Part shown: positions 5,977 to 12,341 of the stretch, in pieces
Layout of the letters: every line of letters starts with the position of its first letter
Position numbering within the stretch: the first letter of the stretch is position 1
Notes under the pieces: generated by a model
Told to the model about the DNA's origin: nothing
The model's database searches: none
The model's input: the letters and a program-made list of their open reading frames with translations, nothing else
Position numbers and translations under genes: made by a program
From: Quisquiliibacterium sp036525975
GTDB taxonomy: Bacteria > Pseudomonadota > Gammaproteobacteria > Burkholderiales > Burkholderiaceae_E
Assembly (NCBI GenBank): GCA_036525975.1
Contig: DATCZK010000208.1
Span: 1 to 18,976, forward strand
Reading direction: 5' to 3'
Length of the DNA: 18,976 bases

Positions 5977-7275
5977 CTACTGGAAGCTGGCGACCAGCAG
6001 CGTGTCGAAGCGCAGCATCTGCTCGCGCACCTCGGCCACCGCCTGCACCAGCCGCGCGCGCTCGCCCGCGTCGAGGGTGCGCCCCTCGGGCAGCGCCACC
6101 GTGAGCGGGTTGACCTGCTTGCCGCCGATCGCGATCTCGTAGTGCAGGTGCGGGCCCGTGGCCCAGCCGGTGCGCCCGACGTAGCCGATCGTGTCGCCCT
6201 GGGTCACGCGCGCGCCCTTGCGCAGCCCCGAGGCGAAACCGTTGAGGTGCGCGTACAGCGTGCTGTGGTTGTTGCGGTGCTGCACGATCACGACGTTGCC
6301 GTAGCCGCGCTGCCGGCCGGCGAAGCTCACCGTGCCGTCGGCGGTGGCCCGCACCTTGGTGCCGGTGGGGGCGCCGAAATCCACGCCGCGGTGCGCGCGC
6401 CAGTCGCGGTGGATCGGGTGCAGTCGCGAGTTGCTGAACCCCGAGGTGACGCGGCTGAATTCGAGCGGGTTGCGCAGGAACGCCTTCTTCAGGCTGCGGC
6501 CCTCGAAGTTGTAGTACTCGCCGCGGCCTTCGTCGGCGAACCAGAACGCGTCGTATTTCTTGCCGTTGTTCTGGAACTCCACGGCGAGAACCCGGCTGCC
6601 GGCGGCGGAGTCGAGCGAGTCGGCCTCGCGGATCGTCTCGTAGACGACGCGAAGGCGGTCGCCCTTGCGCAGGTCGCGCTGGAAATCGATGTCGCCGCCG
6701 AAGATGTCGGCGATCTTGATCGCCACCGACTCGGGGATGCCGGCGTCGTCGGTGGCGGCGAACAGCGACGAGCGGATCTCCACGCTGCGGATCTCCACCG
6801 ATCGCTCGAGCGGAATCGGGGCCTGCAAGGCGGTGAAGCCGTCGCCCTGGCGCCGGATCTCCAGGCGCGTGGGCGCTTCGTCGCCGGCCTCTTCGATCGA
6901 GCCCAGCCGGTAGGCGTAGCGCAGCACGCGCCCGGCGTCGTCAACGTCCACCTGCACGGTGCGGCCCGCGCGCAGCTGCAAGACCTTGCGCGCTGTAGGG
7001 TCGCTCGAGGCGAATCGCAGGAATTCGGCGTCGGTGGCGCCCATCCGGCTCATCAGCTGCGCCAGCGTGTCGCCCCGGCGGATCGTCTCGGTTTGCGAAA
7101 AACGCTCGATCGGGTCGGGTGCCGTGATCGAGACCGGGAGCAGTTCGATCACGCGCTCGACCTCGGGCATCTCGGTCTGCGCGAGCGGAGCCACGCCAAA
7201 TGCGGTGACTGCGCCCAGCGCGCCCATGACGGCCGTGGCGATCGCAACGTGCTTGAATCGGCGTGAATGGTGCAT
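5977..7275 (-). CDS. Membrane-anchored M23 family metallopeptidase (MepM-like)
   Basis: Predicted zinc endopeptidase of peptidoglycan cross-links, exposed to the periplasm. From the ATG at 7275 it has 432 residues: a basic start (MHHSRRFKH), one hydrophobic segment (about 10-32, signal anchor), an OapA/LysM-like region (about 58-125, including IRRGDTLAQLMSRMGATDAEF), a middle domain (about 150-260), and a LytM/M23 domain (about 270-395). The zinc-site motifs are intact: H295 and D299 (HRGVDFGAP), and H376/H378 (GPHLHYE). The frame stays open far upstream (to 9726) over tyrS and dtd, but that is a GC artefact. A 15-bp tandem duplication (6772-6801) gives SVEIRSVEIRS. It is divergent from tyrS and upstream of anmK. 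The ribosome-binding site is poor. Intact catalytic residues argue for an enzyme rather than an EnvC/NlpD-type activator. Confidence 0.92.
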   Translation of the reverse strand: MHHSRRFKHVAIATAVMGALGAVTAFGVAPLAQTEMPEVERVIELLPVSITAPDPIERFSQTETIRRGDTLAQLMSRMGATDAEFLRFASSDPTARKVLQLRAGRTVQVDVDDAGRVLRYAYRLGSIEEAGDEAPTRLEIRRQGDGFTALQAPIPLERSVEIRSVEIRSSLFAATDDAGIPESVAIKIADIFGGDIDFQRDLRKGDRLRVVYETIREADSLDSAAGSRVLAVEFQNNGKKYDAFWFADEGRGEYYNFEGRSLKKAFLRNPLEFSRVTSGFSNSRLHPIHRDWRAHRGVDFGAPTGTKVRATADGTVSFAGRQRGYGNVVIVQHRNNHSTLYAHLNGFASGLRKGARVTQGDTIGYVGRTGWATGPHLHYEIAIGGKQVNPLTVALPEGRTLDAGERARLVQAVAEVREQMLRFDTLLVASFQ

Positions 7276-7311
7276 TGTTCTGTTGTTGGCCGGGGGCGCG
7301 CGCGCCTGTCG

Positions 7312-7317
7312 GATAAT
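7312..7317 (+). promoter_or_regulatory. Candidate -10 element in the M23/tyrS divergent gap
   Basis: GATAAT, in the only AT-rich patch (GGATAATATC) of the 147-bp gap between the M23 and tyrS starts. No convincing -35 lies at the right distance; TTGGCC (7286-7291) is 20 bases away. The patch reads ATATTATC on the other strand and could serve both genes. Nothing else is apparent in the gap. Confidence 0.35.
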
Positions 7318-7422
7318 ATCGCCGCCGAGACAGCGTGGTGGTGCCGGACCAGGTAAAAGAAGCCCCGCCGACAAAGCCGCGATTTTAAAGCAAAACGCCG
7401 ACAGCGCCACCCCCTGCCCGAG

Positions 7423-8679
7423 ATGAACGCCGAAAACCCGACGACCGCCGGTACCAGCGACCCCGCCGCAGCCATCAGCGACTCGGCGCGCGAGGCGCTC
7501 GCGACCACGCTGCGCGGCTGCGACGAACTGCTGATCGAGTCCGACTGGCTCGCCAAGCTCGCGCGCAGCGAGGCCGAGGGCCGCCCGCTGCGGATCAAGC
7601 TCGGCCTGGACCCGACCGCGCCCGACCTGCACCTGGGCCACACCGTGGTGCTCAACAAGATGCGCCAGCTCCAGGATCTGGGCCACACGGTGATCTTCCT
7701 GATCGGCGACTTCACGGCGATGATCGGCGACCCCTCCGGGCGCAACGCGACGCGCCCGCCGCTCACGCGCGAGAGAATCGACGAGAACGCGAAGACCTAC
7801 TTCCGCCAGGCGAGCCTGGTGCTCGACCCGGACCGCACCGAGATCCGCTACAACTCGGAGTGGAGCGATCCGCTGGGCGCGCGCGGGATGATCGAGCTGG
7901 CCGCGAAGTACACGCTCGCGCGCATGCTCGAGCGCGACGACTTCACGAAGCGCTACCGCGGGGGGATGCCGATCTCGATCCACGAGCTGCTCTACCCGCT
8001 GATGCAGGGCTACGACTCGGTCGCGCTGCGCAGCGACATCGAGTTGGGCGGCACCGACCAGAAGTTCAACCTGCTCGTGGGCCGCGAGCTCCAGCGCGAA
8101 TACGGGCAGGAGCCGCAGTGCATCCTCACGATGCCGCTGCTCGAGGGCCTGGACGGCGTGGAGAAGATGTCCAAGTCCAAGGGCAACTACGTGGGCATCA
8201 CCGAGGCGCCCGGCGAGATCTTCGGCAAGCTGATGTCGATCTCCGACGAGCTGATGTGGCGCTACTTCGAGCTGCTCTCGGCCCGGCCGATGGCCGAGAT
8301 CGAGGGCTTGCGCGCGCAGTGCGCCGCGGGGCGCAACCCGCGCGACGCGAAGGTGATGCTCGCCAAGGAGATGGTGGCGCGCTTTCACTCGGCGCGCTCG
8401 GCCGACGAGGCGCTCGCCGAGTTCGAGGCGCGCTTTCGCCAGGGCGCGATCCCGTCCGACATCGCCGAGGTCTCGCTCTCGGGCGCGCCGCTCGCGATCG
8501 GGCAGGTGCTCAAGCAGGCGGGCCTCGCCCCCTCCACGTCGGAGGCGATGCGCAACATCGAGCAGGGCGGGGTGCGGGTGGACGGCGACCGGGTGGGCGA
8601 CAAGGCGCTCGCGCTCGCCGCGGGCACCTACGTGGTGCAGGTGGGCAAGCGCAAGTTCGCGCGGGTGACGATTCGCTGA
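7423..8679 (+). CDS. tyrS: Tyrosine--tRNA ligase
   Basis: Class I aminoacyl-tRNA synthetase charging tRNA-Tyr. It has 418 residues. The Rossmann catalytic domain carries HLGH (70-73, the HIGH signature in PDLHLGHTVVLNKM) and KMSKS (248-252, in GVEKMSKSKGNYVGI). GTDQKFNLLVGRELQ and the C-terminal S4 RNA-binding domain (about 350-418, PSTSEAMRNIEQGGVRVDGDRV) complete it. The form with HLGH and a direct MSKSKGNY loop fits the TyrZ-like group common in betaproteobacteria. The start at 7423 is the first ATG; the Shine-Dalgarno is weak. dtd begins 10 bp after the stop, giving a charging and proofreading operon. Confidence 0.97.
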   Translation: MNAENPTTAGTSDPAAAISDSAREALATTLRGCDELLIESDWLAKLARSEAEGRPLRIKLGLDPTAPDLHLGHTVVLNKMRQLQDLGHTVIFLIGDFTAMIGDPSGRNATRPPLTRERIDENAKTYFRQASLVLDPDRTEIRYNSEWSDPLGARGMIELAAKYTLARMLERDDFTKRYRGGMPISIHELLYPLMQGYDSVALRSDIELGGTDQKFNLLVGRELQREYGQEPQCILTMPLLEGLDGVEKMSKSKGNYVGITEAPGEIFGKLMSISDELMWRYFELLSARPMAEIEGLRAQCAAGRNPRDAKVMLAKEMVARFHSARSADEALAEFEARFRQGAIPSDIAEVSLSGAPLAIGQVLKQAGLAPSTSEAMRNIEQGGVRVDGDRVGDKALALAAGTYVVQVGKRKFARVTIR

Positions 8680-8689
8680 GGCGCCGCGG

Positions 8690-9160
8690 TTGATCGGTCT
8701 GCTGCAGAGGGTCTCGGGGGCCCGGGTCGAGGTCGACGGCGCGACCGTTGGCGCGATCGATGCCGGCCTGCTGGTGTTCGTTTGCGCCGAGCGCGGCGAC
8801 GGCGAGCGCGAGGCCGGCCGGCTGCTCGCGAAGCTGCTGTCCTTGCGGGTGTTCCCGGACGCCCGGGGGCGGATGAACCGCTCGCTGCGCGACCTGGGCG
8901 ACGCGGGCGGCCTGCTGCTGGTGCCGCAGTTCACGCTGGCGGCCGACACGCGAAGCGGCACGCGCCCGAGCTTCACGCCCGCCGCGCCGCCCGAGGTGGG
9001 CGCGGCGCTGTTCGAGCGCTTCGCGGCCGCGGCGCGGCGCGAGCACTCGCGCGTGGAAACCGGTATCTTCGGGGCCCATATGAAGGTGCACCTGATCAAC
9101 GACGGACCGGTCACGTTCTGGCTGCAAGTGGCGCCGGTGGCCGACAAGGAGACGCCATGA
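8690..9160 (+). CDS. dtd: D-aminoacyl-tRNA deacylase
   Basis: Hydrolyses D-aminoacyl-tRNAs (first known for D-Tyr-tRNA) and misacylated glycyl-tRNA, a chirality check for translation. It has 156 residues starting at a TTG codon; the family start MIxLLQRV and GAGG at 8678-8681, 8 bases upstream, support it. The second signature is intact (INDGPVTFWLQ), but the first, usually SQFTL, reads PQFTL (P79-Q80 in LLLVPQFTLAADTRSG). The codon is CCG. Everything else is normal, so I take it as functional but variant. Its TGA overlaps the ATG of the next gene (ATGA), a sign of translational coupling; it directly follows tyrS. Confidence 0.94.
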   Translation: MIGLLQRVSGARVEVDGATVGAIDAGLLVFVCAERGDGEREAGRLLAKLLSLRVFPDARGRMNRSLRDLGDAGGLLLVPQFTLAADTRSGTRPSFTPAAPPEVGAALFERFAAAARREHSRVETGIFGAHMKVHLINDGPVTFWLQVAPVADKETP

Positions 9161-9786
9161 AACTGCACAGTGATTCTTTTGCCGACGGGTCGGCGATCCC
9201 GGTTGAATTCGCGTTCGCGCGCATCGACCCCAAGCACCACGTCGCGCTCTCGGGCAACCGCAACCCGCACCTGGCCTGGGACGGCGCGCCCGAGGGCACG
9301 AAGTCGTTCGCGATCGTCTGCCACGACTACGACGTGCCCTCGAGCCCCGAGGACGTGAACAAGGAAGGCCGCGAGGTGCCCGCGTCGCTGCGCCGCGTGG
9401 ACTTCTTCCACTGGGTGCTGGTCGATCTGCCGGCCGACACGCGGTCGGTGGCGGCCGGGGAGTTCTCCGATGCCGTCACGCCCAAGGGCAAGAGCGGCCC
9501 GGGCACCCGCCACGGCGCGCGGCAGGGGATCAACGACTACACCGCCTGGTTCGCCGGCGACCACGACATGGAGGGCGACTACTACGGCTACGACGGGCCG
9601 TGCCCGCCCTGGAACGACTCGATCGTCCACCACTACGTGTTCACCGTCTACGCGCTCGACGTGGCCGAGCTGCCGCTCACGGGGCGCTTCGGCGGCGAGG
9701 ACGCGCGCCGCGAGATCGGGCGGCACTCGCTCGCCAGCGCCTCGATCACCGGCACCTACACGCTCAACCCAAAGCTCGCCGGATGA
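9157..9786 (+). CDS. YbhB/YbcL family (PEBP-like) protein
   Basis: 209-residue phosphatidylethanolamine-binding-protein fold, bacterial YbhB/YbcL ('Raf kinase inhibitor-like') group. The ligand pocket motifs are seen as HDYDVPSSPED, FFHWVLVDLPADTRSV, and YDGPCPPW followed by HHYVFTVYALD. It is longer than E. coli YbhB (158 residues) because of extra segments around residues 64-82 and 110-145 (GTRHGARQGINDYTAWFAGDH), a variant seen in several proteobacteria. There is no signal peptide, so it is cytoplasmic. Its biochemical role is unknown in bacteria. Its ATG overlaps the dtd stop, and its own TGA overlaps the ATG of the phosphatase gene, so it is translated as part of the tyrS operon. Confidence 0.92.
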   Translation: MKLHSDSFADGSAIPVEFAFARIDPKHHVALSGNRNPHLAWDGAPEGTKSFAIVCHDYDVPSSPEDVNKEGREVPASLRRVDFFHWVLVDLPADTRSVAAGEFSDAVTPKGKSGPGTRHGARQGINDYTAWFAGDHDMEGDYYGYDGPCPPWNDSIVHHYVFTVYALDVAELPLTGRFGGEDARREIGRHSLASASITGTYTLNPKLAG

Positions 9787-10415
9787 CCGAGCTGATCCTG
9801 GTGCGCCACGGCGTGACGGCGTGGAACCGCGAGCGGCGCTTCCAGGGGCACACCGACCGGGGGCTCGACGAAGAGGGGCGCGAGCAGGCGCGACGCGCCG
9901 CGGCGCGGCTCGCCCGGGAGCCGGTTGACGCGATCTACGCGAGCGACCTGGGGCGCGCGTGGCAGACGGCCGAGCCGCTCGGCGAGGCCACGGGGCTCGC
10001 GCCGCGGAGCGAGCCCGCGCTCAGGGAGCGGTACTACGGCGACTTCGAGGGCCGCAGCCACGACGAGCTGGCGCACGAGTCGCCCGAGGCCTTCGCGCGC
10101 TGGGAGCGGCGCGAGCCGGACTTCGAGCTGCCCGGGGGCGGCGAGTCGCTGCGCGCCTTCGACGCGCGCGTGCGCGCGGCGCTGGGCGAGCTCGCCGCGC
10201 GCCACCGCGGGCAGCGCGTCGTGGCGGTCACCCACGGCGGCGTGCTCGACTGCGCGTATCGCGCGGCCCGGGGCCTCGGGCTCGAGGCCCCGCGCGAGCA
10301 CGCGCTGCTCAACGCGAGCATCAACCGCATCGGCTGGCGCGACGGCGCGTTCTTCCTGATCGACTGGGCCGACGTCGGGCACCTGTCGGGCGCGGGCGAC
10401 GACGCCGGCGCCTGA
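9783..10415 (+). CDS. Histidine phosphatase family protein (GpmB/CobC-like)
   Basis: 210-residue branch-1 histidine phosphatase. Catalytic residues are all in place: R8-H9-G10 (LVRHGVTAWN; H9 is the phospho-acceptor), R58 (SDLGRAWQTAEPL), E82 (LRERYYGDFEGR, proton donor) and H151 (VTHGGVLD). The family includes phosphoglycerate mutases, CobC and many broad phosphatases; the length and QGHTDRGLDEEG suggest a cofactor-dependent mutase-like or broad-specificity phosphatase, but the substrate cannot be named. The start overlaps the previous stop (ATGA). It is the last gene of the tyrS operon, 99 bp before glyA. Confidence 0.92.
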   Translation: MTELILVRHGVTAWNRERRFQGHTDRGLDEEGREQARRAAARLAREPVDAIYASDLGRAWQTAEPLGEATGLAPRSEPALRERYYGDFEGRSHDELAHESPEAFARWERREPDFELPGGGESLRAFDARVRAALGELAARHRGQRVVAVTHGGVLDCAYRAARGLGLEAPREHALLNASINRIGWRDGAFFLIDWADVGHLSGAGDDAGA

Positions 10416-10418
10416 GCC

Positions 10419-10454
10419 GGAGCGCGATCGCGAACGCGCTAGAATCGCGGCTCC
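10419..10454. repeat. Dyad enclosing the glyA -10 element
   Basis: GGAGCGCGAT (10419-10428) pairs with ATCGCGGCTCC (10444-10454) over 10 bp with a single bulged base. The enclosed bases include the start of the candidate -10 TAGAAT (10440-10445). The placement suits an operator, though GC-rich dyads arise easily in this sequence. Confidence 0.35.
10440..10445 (+). promoter_or_regulatory. Candidate glyA -10 element
   Basis: TAGAAT in the context GCTAGAATCGCGG, matching the -10 boxes proposed for rplM and ribB in this window. The -35 is not convincing. The start near 10452 would give a leader of about 60 nt, ending in GAAGGAA just before the ATG. Confidence 0.4.
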
Positions 10455-10514
10455 GCGTGACTGGCGAGGTGGGTTGCGGGCCGACCAGCCGACTTCGCAA
10501 TCGAAGGAAACCCC

Positions 10515-11759
10515 ATGTTCGATCGAAACCTCGGAATCGCCCAGGTCGACCCTGAGCTCTGGAACGCGCTGCAGCTGGAGAACATCCGCCAGGAAGAGCA
10601 CATCGAGCTGATCGCGTCGGAGAACTACGCCAGCCCCGCCGTGATGGCCGCGCAGGGCAGCCAGATGACGAACAAGTACGCCGAGGGCTACCCCGGAAAG
10701 CGCTACTACGGCGGCTGCGAGTACGTGGACATGGCCGAGCAGCTGGCGATCGACCGCGTGAAGCAGCTCTTCGGCGCCGAGGCCGCGAACGTGCAGCCGA
10801 GCTCGGGCTCGCAGGCCAACCAGGCCGTGCTGCTCGGCTTCCTCAACCCGGGCGACACGATCATGGGCATGAGCCTCGCCGAGGGCGGGCACCTCACGCA
10901 CGGGATGGCGCTCAACATGTCGGGCAAGTGGTTCAAGGTGGTCTCGTACGGCCTGGACGCCAACGAGGAGCTCGACTACGAGGCGATGGAGCGCACCGCG
11001 CGCGAGGCGCGCCCGAAGCTGATCATCGCGGGCGCGTCGGCGTACGCGCTGCGCATCGACTTCGAGCGATTCGCGCGGGTGGCGCGCGAGGTGGGCGCGA
11101 TCTTCATGGTCGACATGGCGCACTATGCGGGCCTGATCGCGGCGGGCGAGTACCCGAACCCGGTGCCGCACGCCGACGTGGTCACCTCCACCACCCACAA
11201 GAGCCTGCGCGGCCCGCGCGGCGGCATCGTCCTGATGAAGTCGCAGCACGAGAAGACGATCAACTCGGCGGTGTTCCCCGGCCTGCAGGGCGGCCCGCTG
11301 ATGCACGTGATCGCCGCCAAGGCGGTGGCGTTCAAGGAGGCGCTCGACCCGTCGTTCAAGCGCCACCAGCGCCAGGTGATCGTGAACGCGCGGGCGCTGG
11401 CCGAGACGCTGGTCGGGCGCGGGTTGCGCATCGTCTCGGGGCGCACCGAGTCGCACCTGATGCTGGTGGACCTGCGGCCCAAGGGCATCACCGGCAAGGC
11501 CGCCGAGGCGGCGCTCGGCGCGGCCCACATCACCTGCAACAAGAACGCGATCCCGAACGACCCGGAGAAGCCGTTCGTGACCAGCGGCGTGCGCCTGGGC
11601 TCGCCGGCGATGACCACGCGCGGCTTCGGCGAGGCCGAGGCGGTGAAGGTGGGGCAGCTGATCGCCGACGTGCTCGACGCGCCGAACGACGAGGGGGCGA
11701 TCGCGCGCGTGCGCGCGCAGGTGGCCGAGCTCACGTCGCAGTTTCCGGTCTATCGCTGA
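10515..11759 (+). CDS. glyA: Serine hydroxymethyltransferase
   Basis: PLP enzyme converting serine and tetrahydrofolate to glycine and 5,10-methylene-THF, the main one-carbon source. It has 414 residues, the usual length (E. coli 417). The PLP lysine is K229 in DVVTSTTHKSLRGPRGG. Other hallmarks are HIELIASENYASPAVMAAQGS (29-49), NKYAEGYPGKRYYGGCEYVD (53-72) and SGSQANQAVLL. AAGGAA lies 5 bases before the ATG. nrdR follows after 36 bp; the methylene-THF made here feeds thymidylate synthesis, consistent with the link to a ribonucleotide-reductase regulator. Confidence 0.98.
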   Translation: MFDRNLGIAQVDPELWNALQLENIRQEEHIELIASENYASPAVMAAQGSQMTNKYAEGYPGKRYYGGCEYVDMAEQLAIDRVKQLFGAEAANVQPSSGSQANQAVLLGFLNPGDTIMGMSLAEGGHLTHGMALNMSGKWFKVVSYGLDANEELDYEAMERTAREARPKLIIAGASAYALRIDFERFARVAREVGAIFMVDMAHYAGLIAAGEYPNPVPHADVVTSTTHKSLRGPRGGIVLMKSQHEKTINSAVFPGLQGGPLMHVIAAKAVAFKEALDPSFKRHQRQVIVNARALAETLVGRGLRIVSGRTESHLMLVDLRPKGITGKAAEAALGAAHITCNKNAIPNDPEKPFVTSGVRLGSPAMTTRGFGEAEAVKVGQLIADVLDAPNDEGAIARVRAQVAELTSQFPVYR

Positions 11760-11795
11760 CCGGGCCCGCAGCCGGTTGCCCCGGGAGAAGGCGCG

Positions 11796-12260
11796 ATGCG
11801 TTGCCCCTACTGCGAGCACGAAGACACGCAGGTGATCGACAGCCGCGTGGCCGACGACGGCGACAGCGTGCGCCGCCGCCGCCGGTGCATGGCCTGCGAC
11901 AAGCGCTTCACCACCTACGAGCGCGTGGAACTGACGATGCCGGCGATCGTGAAGAAGAACGGCTCGCGCGCCGAGTTCGACGCGGGCAAGCTGCGGGCCT
12001 CGCTGCAGCTCGCGCTGCGCAAGCGGCCGGTGAGCGCGGAGCAGGTGGAGTCGGCCGTGCACCGGATCGAGGAGCGCGTGATCGGGCTGGGCGTGCGCGA
12101 GCTGCCGAGCGAGCGGATCGGCGAGATGGTGATGCGCGAGCTCAAGCGCCTGGACAAGATCGGCTACGTGCGCTTCGCCTCGGTCTACCGCAGCTTCGAG
12201 GACGTGGACGAGTTCGCCGAGGCGGCGAAGGAAGTCAAGCCAAAGCGCGCGAAGCGCTGA
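11796..12260 (+). CDS. nrdR: Transcriptional repressor NrdR
   Basis: Zinc-ribbon/ATP-cone repressor of ribonucleotide reductase genes, binding paired NrdR boxes when dATP is plentiful. It has 154 residues. The zinc site is C3-x2-C6 (MRCPYCEHED) and C31-x2-C34 (RRRRRCMACDKRFTTYE). The ATP-cone runs from about 46 to 136 (MPAIVKKNGSRAEFDAGKLRASL...KIGYVRFASVYRSF). The basic tail KPKRAKR is beyond the domain. It lies 36 bp after glyA with GGGAGAAGG upstream. No NrdR box pair was seen in this window, so its targets lie elsewhere. Confidence 0.97.
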   Translation: MRCPYCEHEDTQVIDSRVADDGDSVRRRRRCMACDKRFTTYERVELTMPAIVKKNGSRAEFDAGKLRASLQLALRKRPVSAEQVESAVHRIEERVIGLGVRELPSERIGEMVMRELKRLDKIGYVRFASVYRSFEDVDEFAEAAKEVKPKRAKR

Positions 12261-12262
12261 TC

Positions 12263-12341
12263 GGCGCGCCGTCCGCCCCGCGCCGAAGGCCGGCGCGCCG
12301 TCCGCCCCGCGCTGGAGCTCAGCGCGCCTTCCGCCCCGCGT
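12263..12341. repeat. Three tandem copies of a 21-bp unit at 29-bp period
   Basis: GGCGCGCCGTCCGCCCCGCG(C) occurs at 12263-12283 and again exactly at 12292-12312; a third copy at 12321-12341 has three differences and overlaps the last codons of the ThDP-enzyme gene (C-terminal residues SDAGRKAR). The array fills the 58-bp gap between the nrdR and ThDP-enzyme stops. It looks like duplication of a gene's 3' end; it has no T-run and is not a clear terminator. Confidence 0.7.

Noticed and set aside
5977..9726. Single 1249-codon minus-strand frame across the M23 gene, tyrS, dtd and the PEBP gene
   Set aside because: Only its last 432 codons look like protein (M23). The rest is Arg/Ala/His-rich antisense of well-identified plus-strand genes, an effect of very high GC content.
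9756..12062. 768-codon minus-strand frame opposite glyA, the histidine phosphatase and nrdR
   Set aside because: No domain-like sequence, His/Arg/Leu-biased composition, and fully antisense to three firmly identified genes.
12263..12341. CRISPR array
   Set aside because: Only three copies, 8-bp spacers, one copy inside a coding region, and no cas genes.
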